From Vanrija pseudolonga (taxonomy: Eukaryota; Basidiomycota; Tremellomycetes; Trichosporonales; Trichosporonaceae), in the NCBI RefSeq assembly GCF_020906515.1, contig NC_085849.1, positions 1,984,001 through 2,048,000 on the forward strand: 64,000 bases of DNA, in the 5' to 3' direction. The position numbers and the translations under genes are program-made. This document shows, one piece after another, positions 34,560 to 45,768 of the stretch (position 1 is the stretch's first letter; every line of letters starts with the position of its first letter). The notes under the pieces were generated by a model. The model searched no databases. It saw only the letters and a program-made list of their open reading frames with translations, and had not been told where the DNA came from.

Positions 34560-37295
34560 ATGCGCCGACCCAAAACCGGCGTGTCTCTCGAGGAGGCGCG
34601 TGACGTCGCCGCACTCGACGACCTCGCGCTCAGCCTCGTACAGCGCGTCTTCGTGCCCGAAGGCAAAGTCGGCGCACGCATTCTACCAAACCAGGCTTTA
34701 CCCCCAATTGACCTAACCCACACGTCGGTGAACAACGCGGCGTCGTTCCGTTCCGTGCTCGAGGGCCTGTGAGTTCTGCGCCCCGCCCGCCGCTGAAACC
34801 TCCACTCACGCGCAGCTTCGACACGTACCTCACGCAACGCGTTGCCACCGTGCCCGAAGCAATCTTGACTTGGTACGTGCTCCGACTTGGGCTCGGTGCT
34901 GACATAACCCCCCAGGCTGCTCGATACCTGGACGCGTACAGTGTTTGGCGGCCAGCTGTTCGTCAAGGCCGACGCGAACGGCGTGCCGGCCCTGCATGCC
35001 CGCACCGAGATCAGCCCAGTGACCAACCTCGCCGGCGTCGAGGACCTGCTCATCGACCTGCGCGGCGAGAAAAACTACGAGAGCTTGGAGATGACCGACT
35101 TCTTCGCCAACTGGGATAGGAAAAAGGTCGAGATGTGGCTCGGGCCCATGCGCCTCGTGAACGTGAGCTGTGCGGCCTCGTCCAATGCCGAGTTCCGCAA
35201 CAAGCCCGCGAGCCAAGCCACAAAGAAGCTGGCCATTGCCGTGCCGCAGCTCGATGGTGTGGGGGTTCAGCGCCTCGAAACCCTCAAGAAGACGATCGAT
35301 GCAGACCAGCCCATTCGCGTGCACTACGGCGGGTCGTATGACAACGAGTGGTAAGTGGAAAGGATGGGTGAGGCGAGAGCTGAGCGCCGCAGCACGTGCC
35401 ACCGCCATCTCAAGTTTCGTGCTTCCGAACCGGCCCCGGTCGCCAGCCCACCAGCACGCAAACAGCGCAAGGTTGCCCCCAAGGAGGCGTCGACGCCTCC
35501 TCGGGCTCGTCCGCCCCGCGCCGCCAAGGCCAACGCACGCGTAGTGCAGCCCATCGTGTTTGAGGGCGAGTCGGAGCAGGAGATCGACGCCGACGGCGAC
35601 GATTCGGGGGCCGACTACCGTCCTGATGACGAGGAGATGGGAGACGCCGAGGCGGCCAGCGACGAGCTCGAGCGCGTAGTCAAGAGCGCTACACCCGGAC
35701 CATCGCGGAGGCGCCAGCACGAGTCGGACTCGGAGGGCGAGTTCAACCCCGTGCCGACGAAGCGCCGAAGGCTGTCGAAGCGGCGTACCATCCCCGCTTC
35801 ACCGCCGACGCCATCAGTAGCCAGCCCACGAGACTCTAATGACAGCCTCGCACCTCTGGACTCGTCCCCTGTCAGCCAGGCCGGGGCGTTGCGGAGACTG
35901 TTCCCTTCGGACACTGAGGACGAGGTTGCGGGCCCTTCGCAGCGTGCGGCGCCACTCTCACCGACGCAGAGAGGCTCGCAGTCGCATGGCCGAGTGGCCG
36001 AGTGGTCTGCGCAGGTGTTGCCGTCGCCGCGGCCCTTAGCAGCAAACGGCGGACCGCCACCAAGATCAGTAATGCCAGGTAGCAGCAAGGGCAAAGACCG
36101 CGCCGTGCCCCCTCCCTCCTCCCAGCCATCGTTCTCGCCACCGTCACCGGACACTGGTGTGGCGATGGGCGACGCGTTCTCCCCGCCTTCGGCCCTCGGC
36201 TTGACAAGCACGCCGGCAGCGACCAACCCAAGAATAGTGCCCCCAGGACAGGTCACGCTGCAGGTTAGGCCGCCAATCTCACGTCTGCAGGTTGCGCACC
36301 AATTGGTGGGCTCACCTGCGCGTGGCCCGCCGCCCCCGGCACCCAGGCCACCAGTCCCCCGAGCCGAGCCGGCTTCGAGCCCGGCAGCCCTTCCTCAAGG
36401 CGATTCGAGCCGACCGGCGCCCCCGTCCGTCACCAACACCCCGCCCAACGAAACCCTCCACACGTTAGACGAAGCACTCGAGCAGTTGAGTAGCATCCGC
36501 GCCCAGGTGGCCAAAGGTGCGACTGCTGATCGCGAGCTACGCGCTGCGCGAGAGGAGCTCGACCAAATGCGGCGCCACTACGAGCACCGCCTGGAAGAGA
36601 GCGCGGGTCGCGAACAAGCGCTACAGACCGAGCTCGGCCAGAAGAAGATCGCGCTGGCGTCCCTAGAGGCCATGTTGGAGGTTACAAGGGGCTCGGAGAA
36701 GATGATCGCCTCGCTCAAGACCGAGGTCAAGACGCTGAAGGAGCGCGGCACGGCGCTCGATCAGGAGAGAAAGAAGGGGAATTCGGTTATCAAGCAGATC
36801 TCTGCAGACCGTGACAAGCGACTGCAGGCAGTGCACGCCAAGATCAACGAACTGCAGGCGGAACTTGCAGCCGCGCAAGGCGCCTCCTCGTCCAAGGACC
36901 ATCAGCTCAAACTCGCGCACGAGCACATTGCTGAGCTCCGGGCCGAGGCTGAGACTTGCACCACAAGCCTGAAGCAGGCCAACCAGCTCATTGGGCAGCT
37001 CAAGACGGACGCTGCTGCGAATGGCCTCCCGCTGCGTCATCTGGACCGCAATGGCACCGGCGCGGGTGGCAGCAGTGCTGCGGCCGTGACGCCGACCCAG
37101 CCCCGTGCCAACCACCACCCCCCGACCCCAGCGGACTCGTCCACCAGCCGCGCACCGCCACAGCGGCCAGCCCCGCTCCCGACTCCAGAGCCCAGCCGCT
37201 CGTCGATCCCGCCCCCCAGCGCGCGGACGCCCGCCCCACCTGCTCGCCCGGCTGTCAAGAAGCCTGTCGGGGCCCGATTCTGGGCCGCAAAGTAG
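34560..37295 (+). CDS. SET9/SUV4-20-like SET-domain protein, copy 2, with C-terminal coiled coil
   Basis: Four exons (34560-34768, 34816-34872, 34916-35350, 35393-37295) give 867 residues. It is a tandem paralog of the preceding gene: the N-terminal V-S-L-E-E-A-R-D-V-A-A-L-D-D, the W-L-L-D-T-W block and the SET-like segment match, exon 2 is 57 nt in both and all three introns share position and phase. The Set9-like strand reads W-L-G-P-M-R-L-V-N-V-S-C-A-A-S-S-N-A-E-F, keeping the Asn but not the His of N-H-x-C, and the Tyr is kept in H-Y-G-G-S-Y-D-N-E-C-T-C. So this copy is less altered than copy 1. Residues about 586-776 form a long coiled coil (E-E-L-D-Q-M-R-R-H-Y-E-H-R-L and following heptads), absent from copy 1. 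The middle is disordered with Pro/Ser. Possibly a chromatin scaffold or active enzyme; not decidable here. Confidence 0.65.
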
Positions 37296-37502
37296 CACAC
37301 CATCACCATTTTATAGACCACCACACTGTTGTATGCATTACTCGTTGTAGCATTGCGTCGTGACGCCACGCCGGCCAAAGTGCCAAGACGCGGGCAGCAG
37401 TCAAGTCTCGGGAAGGCGGCGGCGCCACACCAAACGGCAAGATACCAAAAGCGTGCATTAAAAAGCCTACAATGAACAATGAAGAAGGAAAAATCTATCA
37501 CA

Positions 37503-38891
37503 CTACTGCCCTGCAGCAGTGCGTGCGGCCCACAAGGCGCCGAGGAGGCTCTGCCCCTCTGGAGAGCGCGTGTTGGCCGCGTCGTTGCGGAGGAAGCCGT
37601 TTGTGCCCTGGGGGTCGACGACGGCGGTGAGCCAGTTGTCCGAGTTGATCTTTGCGACAACGCCGCGGAAGGCAATGTCGGCTTTTGACTTGAGCGGGGT
37701 GGCGAGGTCGGGGCGGAGGACGAGGAAGCGGTAGAATGCGCCGACGACGGCGGTCGTGCCCGTCGAGTCGGTGAGGGCTGCCGTGCCGTCTGTCGCGCCG
37801 ACGTACGTCGCGATGAGGCCCGAGTTGTCGAGGGCGTTGAAGAGCGCCGTGAAGACGTTGGCCGCGGTGCGTGCGGCCGCGTCAGTCTGGTCCTTGAACT
37901 GCGCGGCGTAGGGCGACTTGGCAATCGACGCGAGCACGCGCACGAGCCCGCTCAGCATCCACCCGTTGCCGGTGAGCCAGAAGCCCGTGTCCCAGTAGTG
38001 GACGTGGCGGTAGAGGTTGGCCGAGGGGTCGAGGAGCGCGCTGCTCTCGAGCGACCACTGGGTGAGCGCGTCGCCGAGCAGCGTGGCGTTGTTGGTCGTG
38101 AGGCCGAGGTAGGCGAGGAACGGGGGGATCATGTATCCCATGTCGCTCCAGAGCTGGAACTCGGAGTCGCGCTGCGAGATGGTGCCGTTGTCTGCGCGGG
38201 GGCCATTGTACAGCGCCGCGAGCTGGTTGCCCACTGCCCACGCGTACGCCGCGTCGCTGTGCAGGCCGGACACGCCGGAGCCGTTGAGGACGCGGACCTG
38301 GTCGGCAAAGTTGGCCGTGATCCACGCGGCAGGGCCGAGGGACGCGGGGTCGCCGAGCGATCCGGCGCCGTCGACGAGCGGGCGCGGGGTGGAGCTGGAA
38401 AGGAGGGGCACGAGGTTTGTTGTCGAGGGGCCCGGCGCGCCAGACCAGTCGTAGGACGCGAGCTGTTGCGCCGTGATGTTGACGACCGTCAGCGGGAGGT
38501 TGGGGAGCGAGGTCGCGTTCCATGCGGCGGGGAGGAAGCCGAACGGCGACAGCTCGGGGTTGTACACCTCGATGAGGACCTCGGTGAGCGTGCCGAGCTC
38601 CCACGAGTGGGTCGTGATCCGGATCGCGTTGTCGAGGATGCCGGGCAGGGAGCGCGTGAGCTGGATGTAGAGGTCGTCGTTGACGCCCGGCGCGTAGGAC
38701 AGGGAGGGGAGCGTGTGCGCCGGCGTGTGGGGGTTGGCTACGAGCGATGACGAGGAGCCGTCGAGCACTGAAGCGGCCGCACGCACCAGGTCCTGTTGCC
38801 GCGTCTCGGCGTCGTTGAGGGGCAGCGCGAGGGCCAGAGGGGAGAAGGCTGCCGCAGCCAGCTGCAGCAGGAGGAGGAGGGGCGCGAGCAT
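37503..38891 (-). CDS. Secreted GH105/GH88-like (alpha/alpha)6-barrel glycosidase
   Basis: Single-exon gene of 462 residues with a hydrophobic signal peptide (MLAPLLLLLQLAAAAFSPLA) and several N-x-S/T sites (NAT, NIT, NGS, NGT, NNAT). The C-terminal two thirds fit the unsaturated rhamnogalacturonyl/glucuronyl hydrolase fold: F-Q-L-W-S-D-M-G-Y-M-I-P-P-F-L-A-Y (general-acid Asp region), H-V-H-Y-W-D-T-G-F-W-L-T-G-N-G-W and S-P-E-G-Q-S-L-L-G-A-L-W near the end. Members act on oligosaccharides released from pectin or other polyuronides after lyase action. The exact substrate cannot be read. It converges on the second SET-like gene with a 207-bp spacer. Family assignment is from motif layout, so other six-hairpin glycosidases remain possible. 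Confidence 0.65.
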   Translation of the reverse strand: MLAPLLLLLQLAAAAFSPLALALPLNDAETRQQDLVRAAASVLDGSSSSLVANPHTPAHTLPSLSYAPGVNDDLYIQLTRSLPGILDNAIRITTHSWELGTLTEVLIEVYNPELSPFGFLPAAWNATSLPNLPLTVVNITAQQLASYDWSGAPGPSTTNLVPLLSSSTPRPLVDGAGSLGDPASLGPAAWITANFADQVRVLNGSGVSGLHSDAAYAWAVGNQLAALYNGPRADNGTISQRDSEFQLWSDMGYMIPPFLAYLGLTTNNATLLGDALTQWSLESSALLDPSANLYRHVHYWDTGFWLTGNGWMLSGLVRVLASIAKSPYAAQFKDQTDAAARTAANVFTALFNALDNSGLIATYVGATDGTAALTDSTGTTAVVGAFYRFLVLRPDLATPLKSKADIAFRGVVAKINSDNWLTAVVDPQGTNGFLRNDAANTRSPEGQSLLGALWAARTAAGQ

Positions 38892-40159
38892 CGTCGTCGC
38901 GGCGAGGGGGTGGTATCAAACCTAGAGAGGAGGGGGGTGAAGGAGGGTGAGTACAAGTACAAGCAAGATGGAGAAAATGCACGGGCAGGCTTATGGTCTA
39001 TAGATGCTGGCTGCTGCTGCTGCCTTGCCGCGCCGCTGGGTGGCGCTGGGCCGGCCGACAACTGACGCCACTTGGAGTCGCGACTTTTTTGCCCTGTCTT
39101 GGCGGGTGGTGCAGGTGGTGCACTTGCCCGACGACGACGCCATGGGGGGTTGCTCCTTTGGCCCCATGCAGAGTCGTAGGAACTGGGTCAACACTGGACC
39201 TGTGCGTATGTGTCTGGACTCGGTCGGTCTGCATCAGCTCTGCAGAGTTTAGTCGTCTAGGTTGTACCGTGCCATGCTGCCTGGGTCAAGTCACGTCAGT
39301 TTACGACGACGCGAGGCACTGGTGCTACTAGCACAATTGGTGCCCGAGACAACGACGGGTCAGGGTGGGGAGCTGTCGGGCTGCTTTTGGCTTTTGGGCC
39401 ACTACTTTGGAGCCCGGCGTGGCATCGAGGACCCCGGTTTGACTGGTTTGATTTTGGTGAGATCTCTGCTCTGACACGCTGCTAGCAGCATACAGTTAGC
39501 AGCAGATAGGCTGGCAATGCTGAATGCACGCCGACCTTGATCGCCGATGCCTTGACCTCGTTGAGCTCGTTGACTTTTGTCGAGAACCCTCGTGCACGCG
39601 TGCGTTCCTTTTGTTCTGTTCCTGCAAACCAGCCACGCACAATGGGAAAGTCACTCACTCAATTGCGCACCCGCGCACGCGTCGTAAGTGAGCCAGTAGG
39701 CACGGGAAGTGAGTGTGGCACAAGGCGTGTATGGCATTCGCGGGCCTGAGTCGCGCGCCTACCACAGGACATATTGACGTAACCGGTTGCTCATCGGGAC
39801 TGGCGAGCACGACGACGATGGCATGGTGCGGCAGTCTGTAGCGGACGACAAAATGGCGCTGATGAGAACGACACTGATGACCACGCCTTCGACGCCGACG
39901 CCGAGGGTGCCTCGGGCAGCCGATATGACCGGGCCGATGAGCGACGCGCACTGTCCGACATCCCAGTCCGTCACCTGCCTCGCTTAACGCTGCCGAGCGC
40001 ACACACACCCGATGTGATTGATCGGGAGCTTGCTCATCAATGACGCCAAGGTCGGAACATTAGCCGCGGTGCTGGGGAAACTCATAACGTGCTGCCTGCC
40101 CGTTGCTCTTCCCGCCATTGCTCACATCGCAACGACAACAAACAGCAGCAACAACTACA
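38892..40159. other. Divergent intergenic region
   Basis: 1.27 kb with no supported gene. Open frames here are short, lack splice support and have unremarkable composition. Confidence 0.5.
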
Positions 40160-40948
40160 ATGTCCGAGGCCAAGTCTTTCCGCCAGCTCGCCGGCATCCC
40201 GCCCTCGACCGCGTCGACCAAGGACTCGGTGCTCGTCATTGTTGACGCGCAGAACGAGTACGCCAACGGCTACCTCGCCGTCACCAACACCGAGACGTCG
40301 CGCCCGGCCATTGCCGCCCTGCTGGAGAAGTACCGCGCTGGCGGTGGACACATTGTGCACGTCGTGCACCAGGTGAGTGTGCGCGGTGGTGCAGAGGTGC
40401 GGCGGTGCGGCATACCGAGGCCGATGCCAAGACTTTGGTCGCCGCGCTGCTCCGCGCCAGCCACCCGGCCTACCCCAGTCCCAGCCACCCAGCTAACACC
40501 CCCAGGTCCCCGAGGGCACGCCCGTCTTCACGCCCGGCACCGAGCTCGCCGAGGAGTTCGACGAGCTCAAGCCCGCCGGCGGCCCGAACGAGACGGTGGT
40601 CGTCAAGAAGTTCCCCGGCTCGTTCGCCGAGACCAACCTCGACGATATTGTCAAGAAGACGGGCCTCAAGAAGCTCGTCCTCGTCGGGTACATGGCGCAC
40701 GTGTGCATCAGCACGACGGCGCGCCAGGCCGCCCAGCGCGGGTACGACGTGCTCATTGCCGGCGACGCGGTCGGCGACCGCGACATTCCTGGCGCGACCG
40801 GTGCCGAGGTGACCAAGGTGCGTGGGGTGTCGTGTCGGCTTGCGCCCGGTGCGGAATGGAACTGACACCGCCACAGACTGTGCTTCTCGAGCTCGGTGAC
40901 GCGTTCGGCACCGTCATCAACAGCACTGATGTGCAGCTTGCCAAGTAG
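40160..40948 (+). CDS. Isochorismatase-like cysteine hydrolase
   Basis: Three exons (40160-40372, 40506-40817, 40877-40948) give 198 residues, normal for the family. The catalytic triad is visible: Asp in V-I-V-D-A-Q-N-E-Y, Lys in [10 protein letters not shown], and Cys in [14 protein letters not shown]. The fold also includes nicotinamidases, N-carbamoylsarcosine amidases and ureidoacrylate hydrolases; the YMAHVCIS form with a downstream [10 protein letters not shown] is the common fungal 'isochorismatase family hydrolase', whose substrate is usually unknown. No signal peptide, so cytosolic. The 133-nt first intron and 59-nt second intron both have canonical borders. Confidence 0.9.
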   Translation: MSEAKSFRQLAGIPPSTASTKDSVLVIVDAQNEYANGYLAVTNTETSRPAIAALLEKYRAGGGHIVHVVHQVSVRGGAEVRRCGIPRPMPRLWSPRCSAPATRPTPVPATQLTPPGPRGHARLHARHRARRGVRRAQARRRPERDGGRQEVPRLVRRDQPRRYCQEDGPQEARPRRVHGARVHQHDGAPGRPARVRRAHCRRRGRRPRHSWRDRCRGDQGAWGVVSACARCGMELTPPQTVLLELGDAFGTVINSTDVQLAK

Positions 40949-42941
40949 GGCGTTGGGGGAGTTTGCTGAGGCGGGATAGGTCGTAAGAAGTATCGCGATG
41001 TGAAGGGTACAAGGAGTAGATGCCGTGTAGCCCCGGTCGGTGTGCTGCTGAGCCGCCTCTATGATCTTGCTCAGACGACAACGGCCATCCGGAGGCGCGC
41101 CTTGTCCGCCACTGGCCGTCCAGAGTGGTCGTGATGCTGTGGCTCAGTGAGCAGGGGGCATGTGCCGGGCGGGGTTGCGCCGTCTGCGTGCCCGCCTCAG
41201 CGGTGGCGTCTTGGGCCGTGGTATCGGAGCCGTGGCGTCTTGAGCCGCCGGCATTCCCCAGCCTAAGATCTCACTTGTGCTTTGTCCTTCGCTACCTCTT
41301 GTTATAGGGCTGTTGGAAGGCGCCACCTTGACCCGCTTGGCCAGCGACAGCTTCGACCTCGTCCTGCCTTGTTTGCCCGGCCCGCTGGCTCCCCATCCCC
41401 CCAGCCTTTCGTTGAGACCGCGATGTCTCCTGGCCGTTTCCAAACAGATATTGGCAGCGTCCTTGGAGGCGTGCATGTGCGTTGTGCTGCTCGCTGCTAG
41501 CCACAACGTCCATGTTGCTCAACTCACTCGTGGATGATGATCCTCCCTCCATATCTCTTGCCATTCCGCCTGGGTGGACTGGCGCAGACCAGCGAGTCCG
41601 ACCCTCACCACTGCCGTGTCCCCCAACATTGCGTATTCGAGGCTCATGACCACCAACACTCGCTGGCCTGTGCGCGGCCTCTCGCTCGCGGCCACTCTGG
41701 ACTCAGCTCACAGTCACCCTTGGCCGTTAGACGAATCCCGTGTCATCCGTACTCACAAAGTGCACAAGGTCAAGAACAACTCCATCCAGTCTGCCTTCTC
41801 CACCACCGACCCACTCGCTTGTCTGTCCTATGACGACACGGCACTGCCCACCGTGGGTATCTTATCCATGGCAGCTGACCACACGCCGGTCGATCTCACC
41901 CAACGCCACCAGCGATGATCAACCCGTGAATTGCCATCGGCGCCGACGCTGCCGGAGTTGCTGGACACCGCAGAGGCCCCGTATCTAGCCCATTTGGCCC
42001 CGCCGGTGTTCGGTAACTTGACTGACAGTGACGACGACGTCGTTTCCCCGAGACTCTTCCAGCTCGTAGAGATCCGGCCCCGGTAGTCGTAGGGCGGCAG
42101 CCCCCCACAGGTCCGACACTCACCACCGCTGGGTCAGCAGACCGCACGGAGCTTCCGACAAAGGGTCTCCAAAGCGCAGCAATACGCTTGCGCGCTTGAA
42201 GCAGGAAAATCACGCGGCCTCTCGCAGCTCCCCGGGGTGATCCCACTGGGTCGGGTCTGGGGGCCACGCACGCACCCGCACGAATCGGCCTATCACACTA
42301 GAGCCTGGCCCGCTGTTTGCCGTGTTGAAGCGACCATGTGATCAGTCAAGCGACGCGTAAAGTGTATTATTAGCTTGCGGCTGGGGGGGGACACCATGGG
42401 GGTCATTGGGGTGCCGCGCCTGCCATTCGGTGTTCGCCAAGCCCTGATCTGCCCCTGCGGCAAGAGCATGCGAATCGAGCCTGGACAGGCACTCTAAGTG
42501 GCAGGAAAACCATACGTCCGTAACCAGCCTTGCGCTCCGCGAAATCATATCACCGCTCGGCCGCATCGGCACCCAGCAAATCCAGGCGCCTGTAATTGCC
42601 GTGCGGGGACCGTCCACACACAGTCATCCAAGCTAGTGGACAGGGAATGGGTTGATCCCTGCCCCAATGCCGCTCACATGTGTGTCGAGGTTAGCGGCAC
42701 ACGGCGGGTTCGCGCGGCTGGTGCGACACAACCTTTGCGAGCTGCTCGTTGGACGCTTGGTCCGGTGGTATTTTCTCGGGTCGTTAGGGCAAGTGAGTTG
42801 GGATGTGAACAACATAAAAGAGGCAGGGCGGATGGAAGAGAGCGAGTCCCCAGACCCAAGTGCATTGCACTCATTGAGACAGCCACTTCCACTACCGCTG
42901 CCACCTGCCACTCACTACCACTGCCCAACACTCCCACCGCC
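40949..42941. other. Long intergenic region
   Basis: 2 kb without a firm gene. One GC3-rich open frame from an ATG at 41646 to 41918 (plus, 90 residues, MTTNTRWPVRGLSLAATLDS...) is the only candidate and is weak. The last 150 bp form the MFS gene leader. Confidence 0.45.
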
Positions 42942-44566
42942 ATGTCGCATCTCGAAGACGAGAAGAGGGACCTCGCCCACATCGAGGACGGCAAGGCGCC
43001 CGTCGTGGCGCACGACCGTCACCTCCAGCTGGAGCTCCCCGCATCCCTCCAGCACCTCGACGAAGCCGAGATGTCGCGCCTCGACAAGAAGATCACCCGC
43101 AAGATCGACTTTGTCCTCATGCCCATCCTCATCATCCTCTACGTGCTCAACTTCCTCGACCGCAACAGTGAGTCTCACGCTCTCAGCAGCGCGACGCGCG
43201 TGACCGAGTGTGGCGGGCCGGGAGCGGCCGTCATTACGCGCGGGTGTAACTATGTCGTCAGACATCCCCAGGGAACCCAAACTGACCCACTATTCCAGAC
43301 ATCTCGACGGCCAAGATCGGCGGCATGACCAAGGACCTCCACATGAACACTGAGCAGTTCGGCACGGCTGTGGCTGTCCTGTTTGCCGGTTACGTCTCGC
43401 TCCAGATCCCCTCCAACATGCTCGCATCGCGTATCAAGTGGCCCGGTACCTACATCTGTGTCATGTGCGCGGCCTGGGGTGTCGTTTCGGGCTGCACGGG
43501 CGCGGTCCAGTCGTACTCTGGTCTTTGCGCCATCCGTGTCATCCTGGGCTTCACCGAGGCCGCCTTCTTCCCTGGAGCCCTGTTCCTGCTCTCGACCTTC
43601 TACACCAAGCAGCAGTTGGCTTTCCGCACCGGTATCCTCTACTCTGGCTCGCAGCTCGGCAATGCGTTCGGTGGTCTCTTCGCCGCGGCCATCCTCACCC
43701 TCGACAAGGCGCACCACATTGCAGGATGGCGCTGGCTCTTCATTGTCGAGGGCAGCATGACTGTCGGCCTCGCCATCGTCTTCGCCTTCATCATCCCCAA
43801 CCGCCCCTCCAACTACCGCTGGCTCACCCCCGTCGAGCATGCCCGCCTCGCCTACCGCCTCGAGGCCGACAAGGGTACTCGTGACGGCTCTGAGGAGATG
43901 TCCAACTGGGAGGCCTTTAAGCTCGCCGTGACCGACATTCGTGCTTGGATGGTTTGCGCCGCGCTTACCCTCAACTTTGTCGCGTCCGCCGTCACCAACT
44001 TCTTCCCCGTTGTCATCTCCACGCTCGGCTTTAACCGCACCACCTCGCTCGCCATCACTGCCCCGCCCTACATCTTCTGCATCTTCTGCATTGTCCTCAA
44101 CGGCTGGCACTCGGACAAGACCCAGGAGCGTGCTTTCCACGTCATTGGCCCCTTCATCATCACCATTGTCGCCAATGTCCTCGCCGTCGCCACGACGCAT
44201 ACGGCTGCTCGCTACGTCGCCATGATGCTCATGCCCGCGTCCTTCTACTCGGCCACCATTTTGCTGCTGTCCTGGATCTCAACTACCGTCGTCGGCCCTA
44301 GCGCCAAGCGCGCCGTCGCCCTCGCCATGATCAACGCCATCGCCAACACGTCCAACATCTGGACTTCGTACCTGTACTTTAACGCTCCTCGCTACGTCGT
44401 CGCCTTTTGCGTCAACATTGGTGCCTCGGTGCTCCTCATCATCCTCGTCCTGTTCATCCGCTGGTACCTTGTTCAGCAGAACAAGCGCCTCGACCGTGGC
44501 GAGGACCTTGGCATCCACGGCCCCACCGAGGTGCAGCGCGAGAACGGTTACCGCTTCAAGCTCTAA
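42942..44566 (+). CDS. MFS transporter, anion:cation symporter (allantoate permease-like) family
   Basis: Two exons (42942-43167, 43299-44566) give 497 residues with about 12 membrane segments. The N-terminus is cytoplasmic and charged, then L-D-K-K-I-T-R-K-I-D-F-V-L-M-P leads into helix 1 with the L-N-F-L-D-R-N-N-I motif that marks the fungal Dal5/Tna1-like ACS family. Others are G-Y-V-S-L-Q-I-P-S-N-M-L, R-V-I-L-G-F-T-E-A-A-F-F-P-G-A (helix 4-5) and G-W-R-W-L-F-I-V-E-G (helix 6). The family carries organic anions: allantoate, nicotinate, pantothenate, sugar acids such as galactonate in bacteria. Substrate unknown here. The galactonate dehydratase 14 kb away makes a sugar acid one option, as inference only. 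Plasma-membrane location is expected. Confidence 0.9.
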
Positions 44567-45273
44567 GTTGAAATGTAGATTAGTAAAGATTTGTTTTGTA
44601 TACCAATGCATGGGTTCGGGATAAGTGGGGGTGCATTGGTGTTGTGGGAGGGGGCAAGGTCCTCTGGGAAGAGCAATGGTGCTGTGTCGAGTCGAGTGCG
44701 CTTCGACAACTCTGACCGGGAGAGCCTGGTCGAGAACCGCTCCGACCGGCTTCCAGATAACACTCTTGCCGATCTTCCGTCCTCGTGACTCTCCTGCGAC
44801 TGGCAGACCTGGCCCTCGTCCACAAGGCCAGAACAGGACCAGAAACAGCCCAGATTGTGCGACGGCCCAGACAACACACCCCCACGCATACCCATGTGTC
44901 TGTGGGTCCCCTTGCTCTGACAATGGTAACAGCCACAGTGTCCTCCCCACTGGTTCACTCAGGCTCCGCCTGTCTGGTGACGGAAGCAAATATGCCAGGC
45001 ACAGGCAACACGTGTCAATCTCACCCGACGGAAGCAAATCGGCCAAACAGAGGCACTCATCCCAGCACCTTCCCTGCCACATTCGTCCCACAAGCAACCT
45101 CATCGACCCGTCTACCTCTGCAACTTGGGCCTGAGACTCGATTTCGGTCCCAAAGCGATAATAAAATACGTCCGGGGTGACCTGTGGCAGTATTAATGCC
45201 GCTTGAGGTGGGGGGACGGAAGCAATTCTACCTACGCCAGCCTTCCCCCTCATCCTTCCCGAGTAGCAAAAGC
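44567..45273. other. Intergenic region with a repeated GACGGAAGCAA motif
   Basis: No coding region supported. Three copies of the 11-mer GACGGAAGCAA occur at 44979-44989, 45027-45037 and 45215-45225; a fourth lies at 58748-58758. A CACGTG core is at 45009-45014. Confidence 0.6.
45268..45271 (-). terminator. RNA polymerase III terminator
   Basis: TTTT on the minus strand, two nucleotides past the tRNA discriminator base, where a Pol III stop is expected. Confidence 0.7.
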
Positions 45274-45356
45274 AGACGCTTCTGGGGATCGAACCCAGGA
45301 TCTTTGCCATTCGGTTTTATTCGGAAAGCAACGCCGTACCGCTTGGCCAAAGCGTC
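45274..45356 (-). tRNA. tRNA-Arg (anticodon CCG) with an 11-nt intron
   Basis: A complete cloverleaf reads on the minus strand. Acceptor stem GACGCTT pairs with AAGCGTC (7 bp), T discriminator; D-arm TGGCC...GGC with the A-box-like TGGCCAAGCGG; anticodon stem TTGCT/GGCAA with a G-T wobble; T-arm CTGGG-TTCGATC-CCCAG holding the B box GGTTCGATCC. The 18-nt anticodon loop splits into a 7-nt loop (TTCCGAT) plus an 11-nt intron after position 37, giving anticodon CCG for codon CGG. Mature length is 72 nt before CCA. A TTTT terminator follows. Confidence 0.88.
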
Positions 45357-45768
45357 AGTCGCAGAAGCTCAGAGAGCAGCGCACGTCTCCGGAAAGTCCG
45401 GGGTGCGTATGAGCCGGATTTCTCCCATTTTCTCACTCAAACGAGTCTGCCACCGCAGCTGTGCCACCCCAGAGATCACCAAGACCCCTGGGAACGCTTT
45501 GGCATGCCGCGGAGCAAGAGGAGTTCAAAGGAATTGCTTGGACGGAGGTGGAGGGAAGGTCGGTGGGAGATGCCACTTCGTCACAAAGAAATGTGCCACT
45601 CTTAAGCTTCCTCCGCATCCTCTCCCTCGAACTGGTCCTCACCGATACCAGGTGCTGTTTCGGTGAATGTAGGGCACTGCGCTCTATTTGTCTCCCCGCT
45701 GTTTGGACTACTGAGTCATCCACAGGCTCCTCTCGCGCTCGGTGCCTGGTAGGCGTCACAGGCCTCCT
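45357..45768. other. Intergenic region upstream of the tRNA
   Basis: No gene recognised. It lies between the tRNA 5' end and the truncated copy of the four-member family; no clear similarity to the missing part of that family was seen. Confidence 0.45.

Noticed and set aside
35985-36020. tRNA-like ATGGCCGAGTGGCCGAGTGG sequence
   Set aside because: Resembles a Ser/Leu tRNA 5' part, but no T-arm or acceptor partner follows and it lies inside the coding frame of the second SET-like gene.
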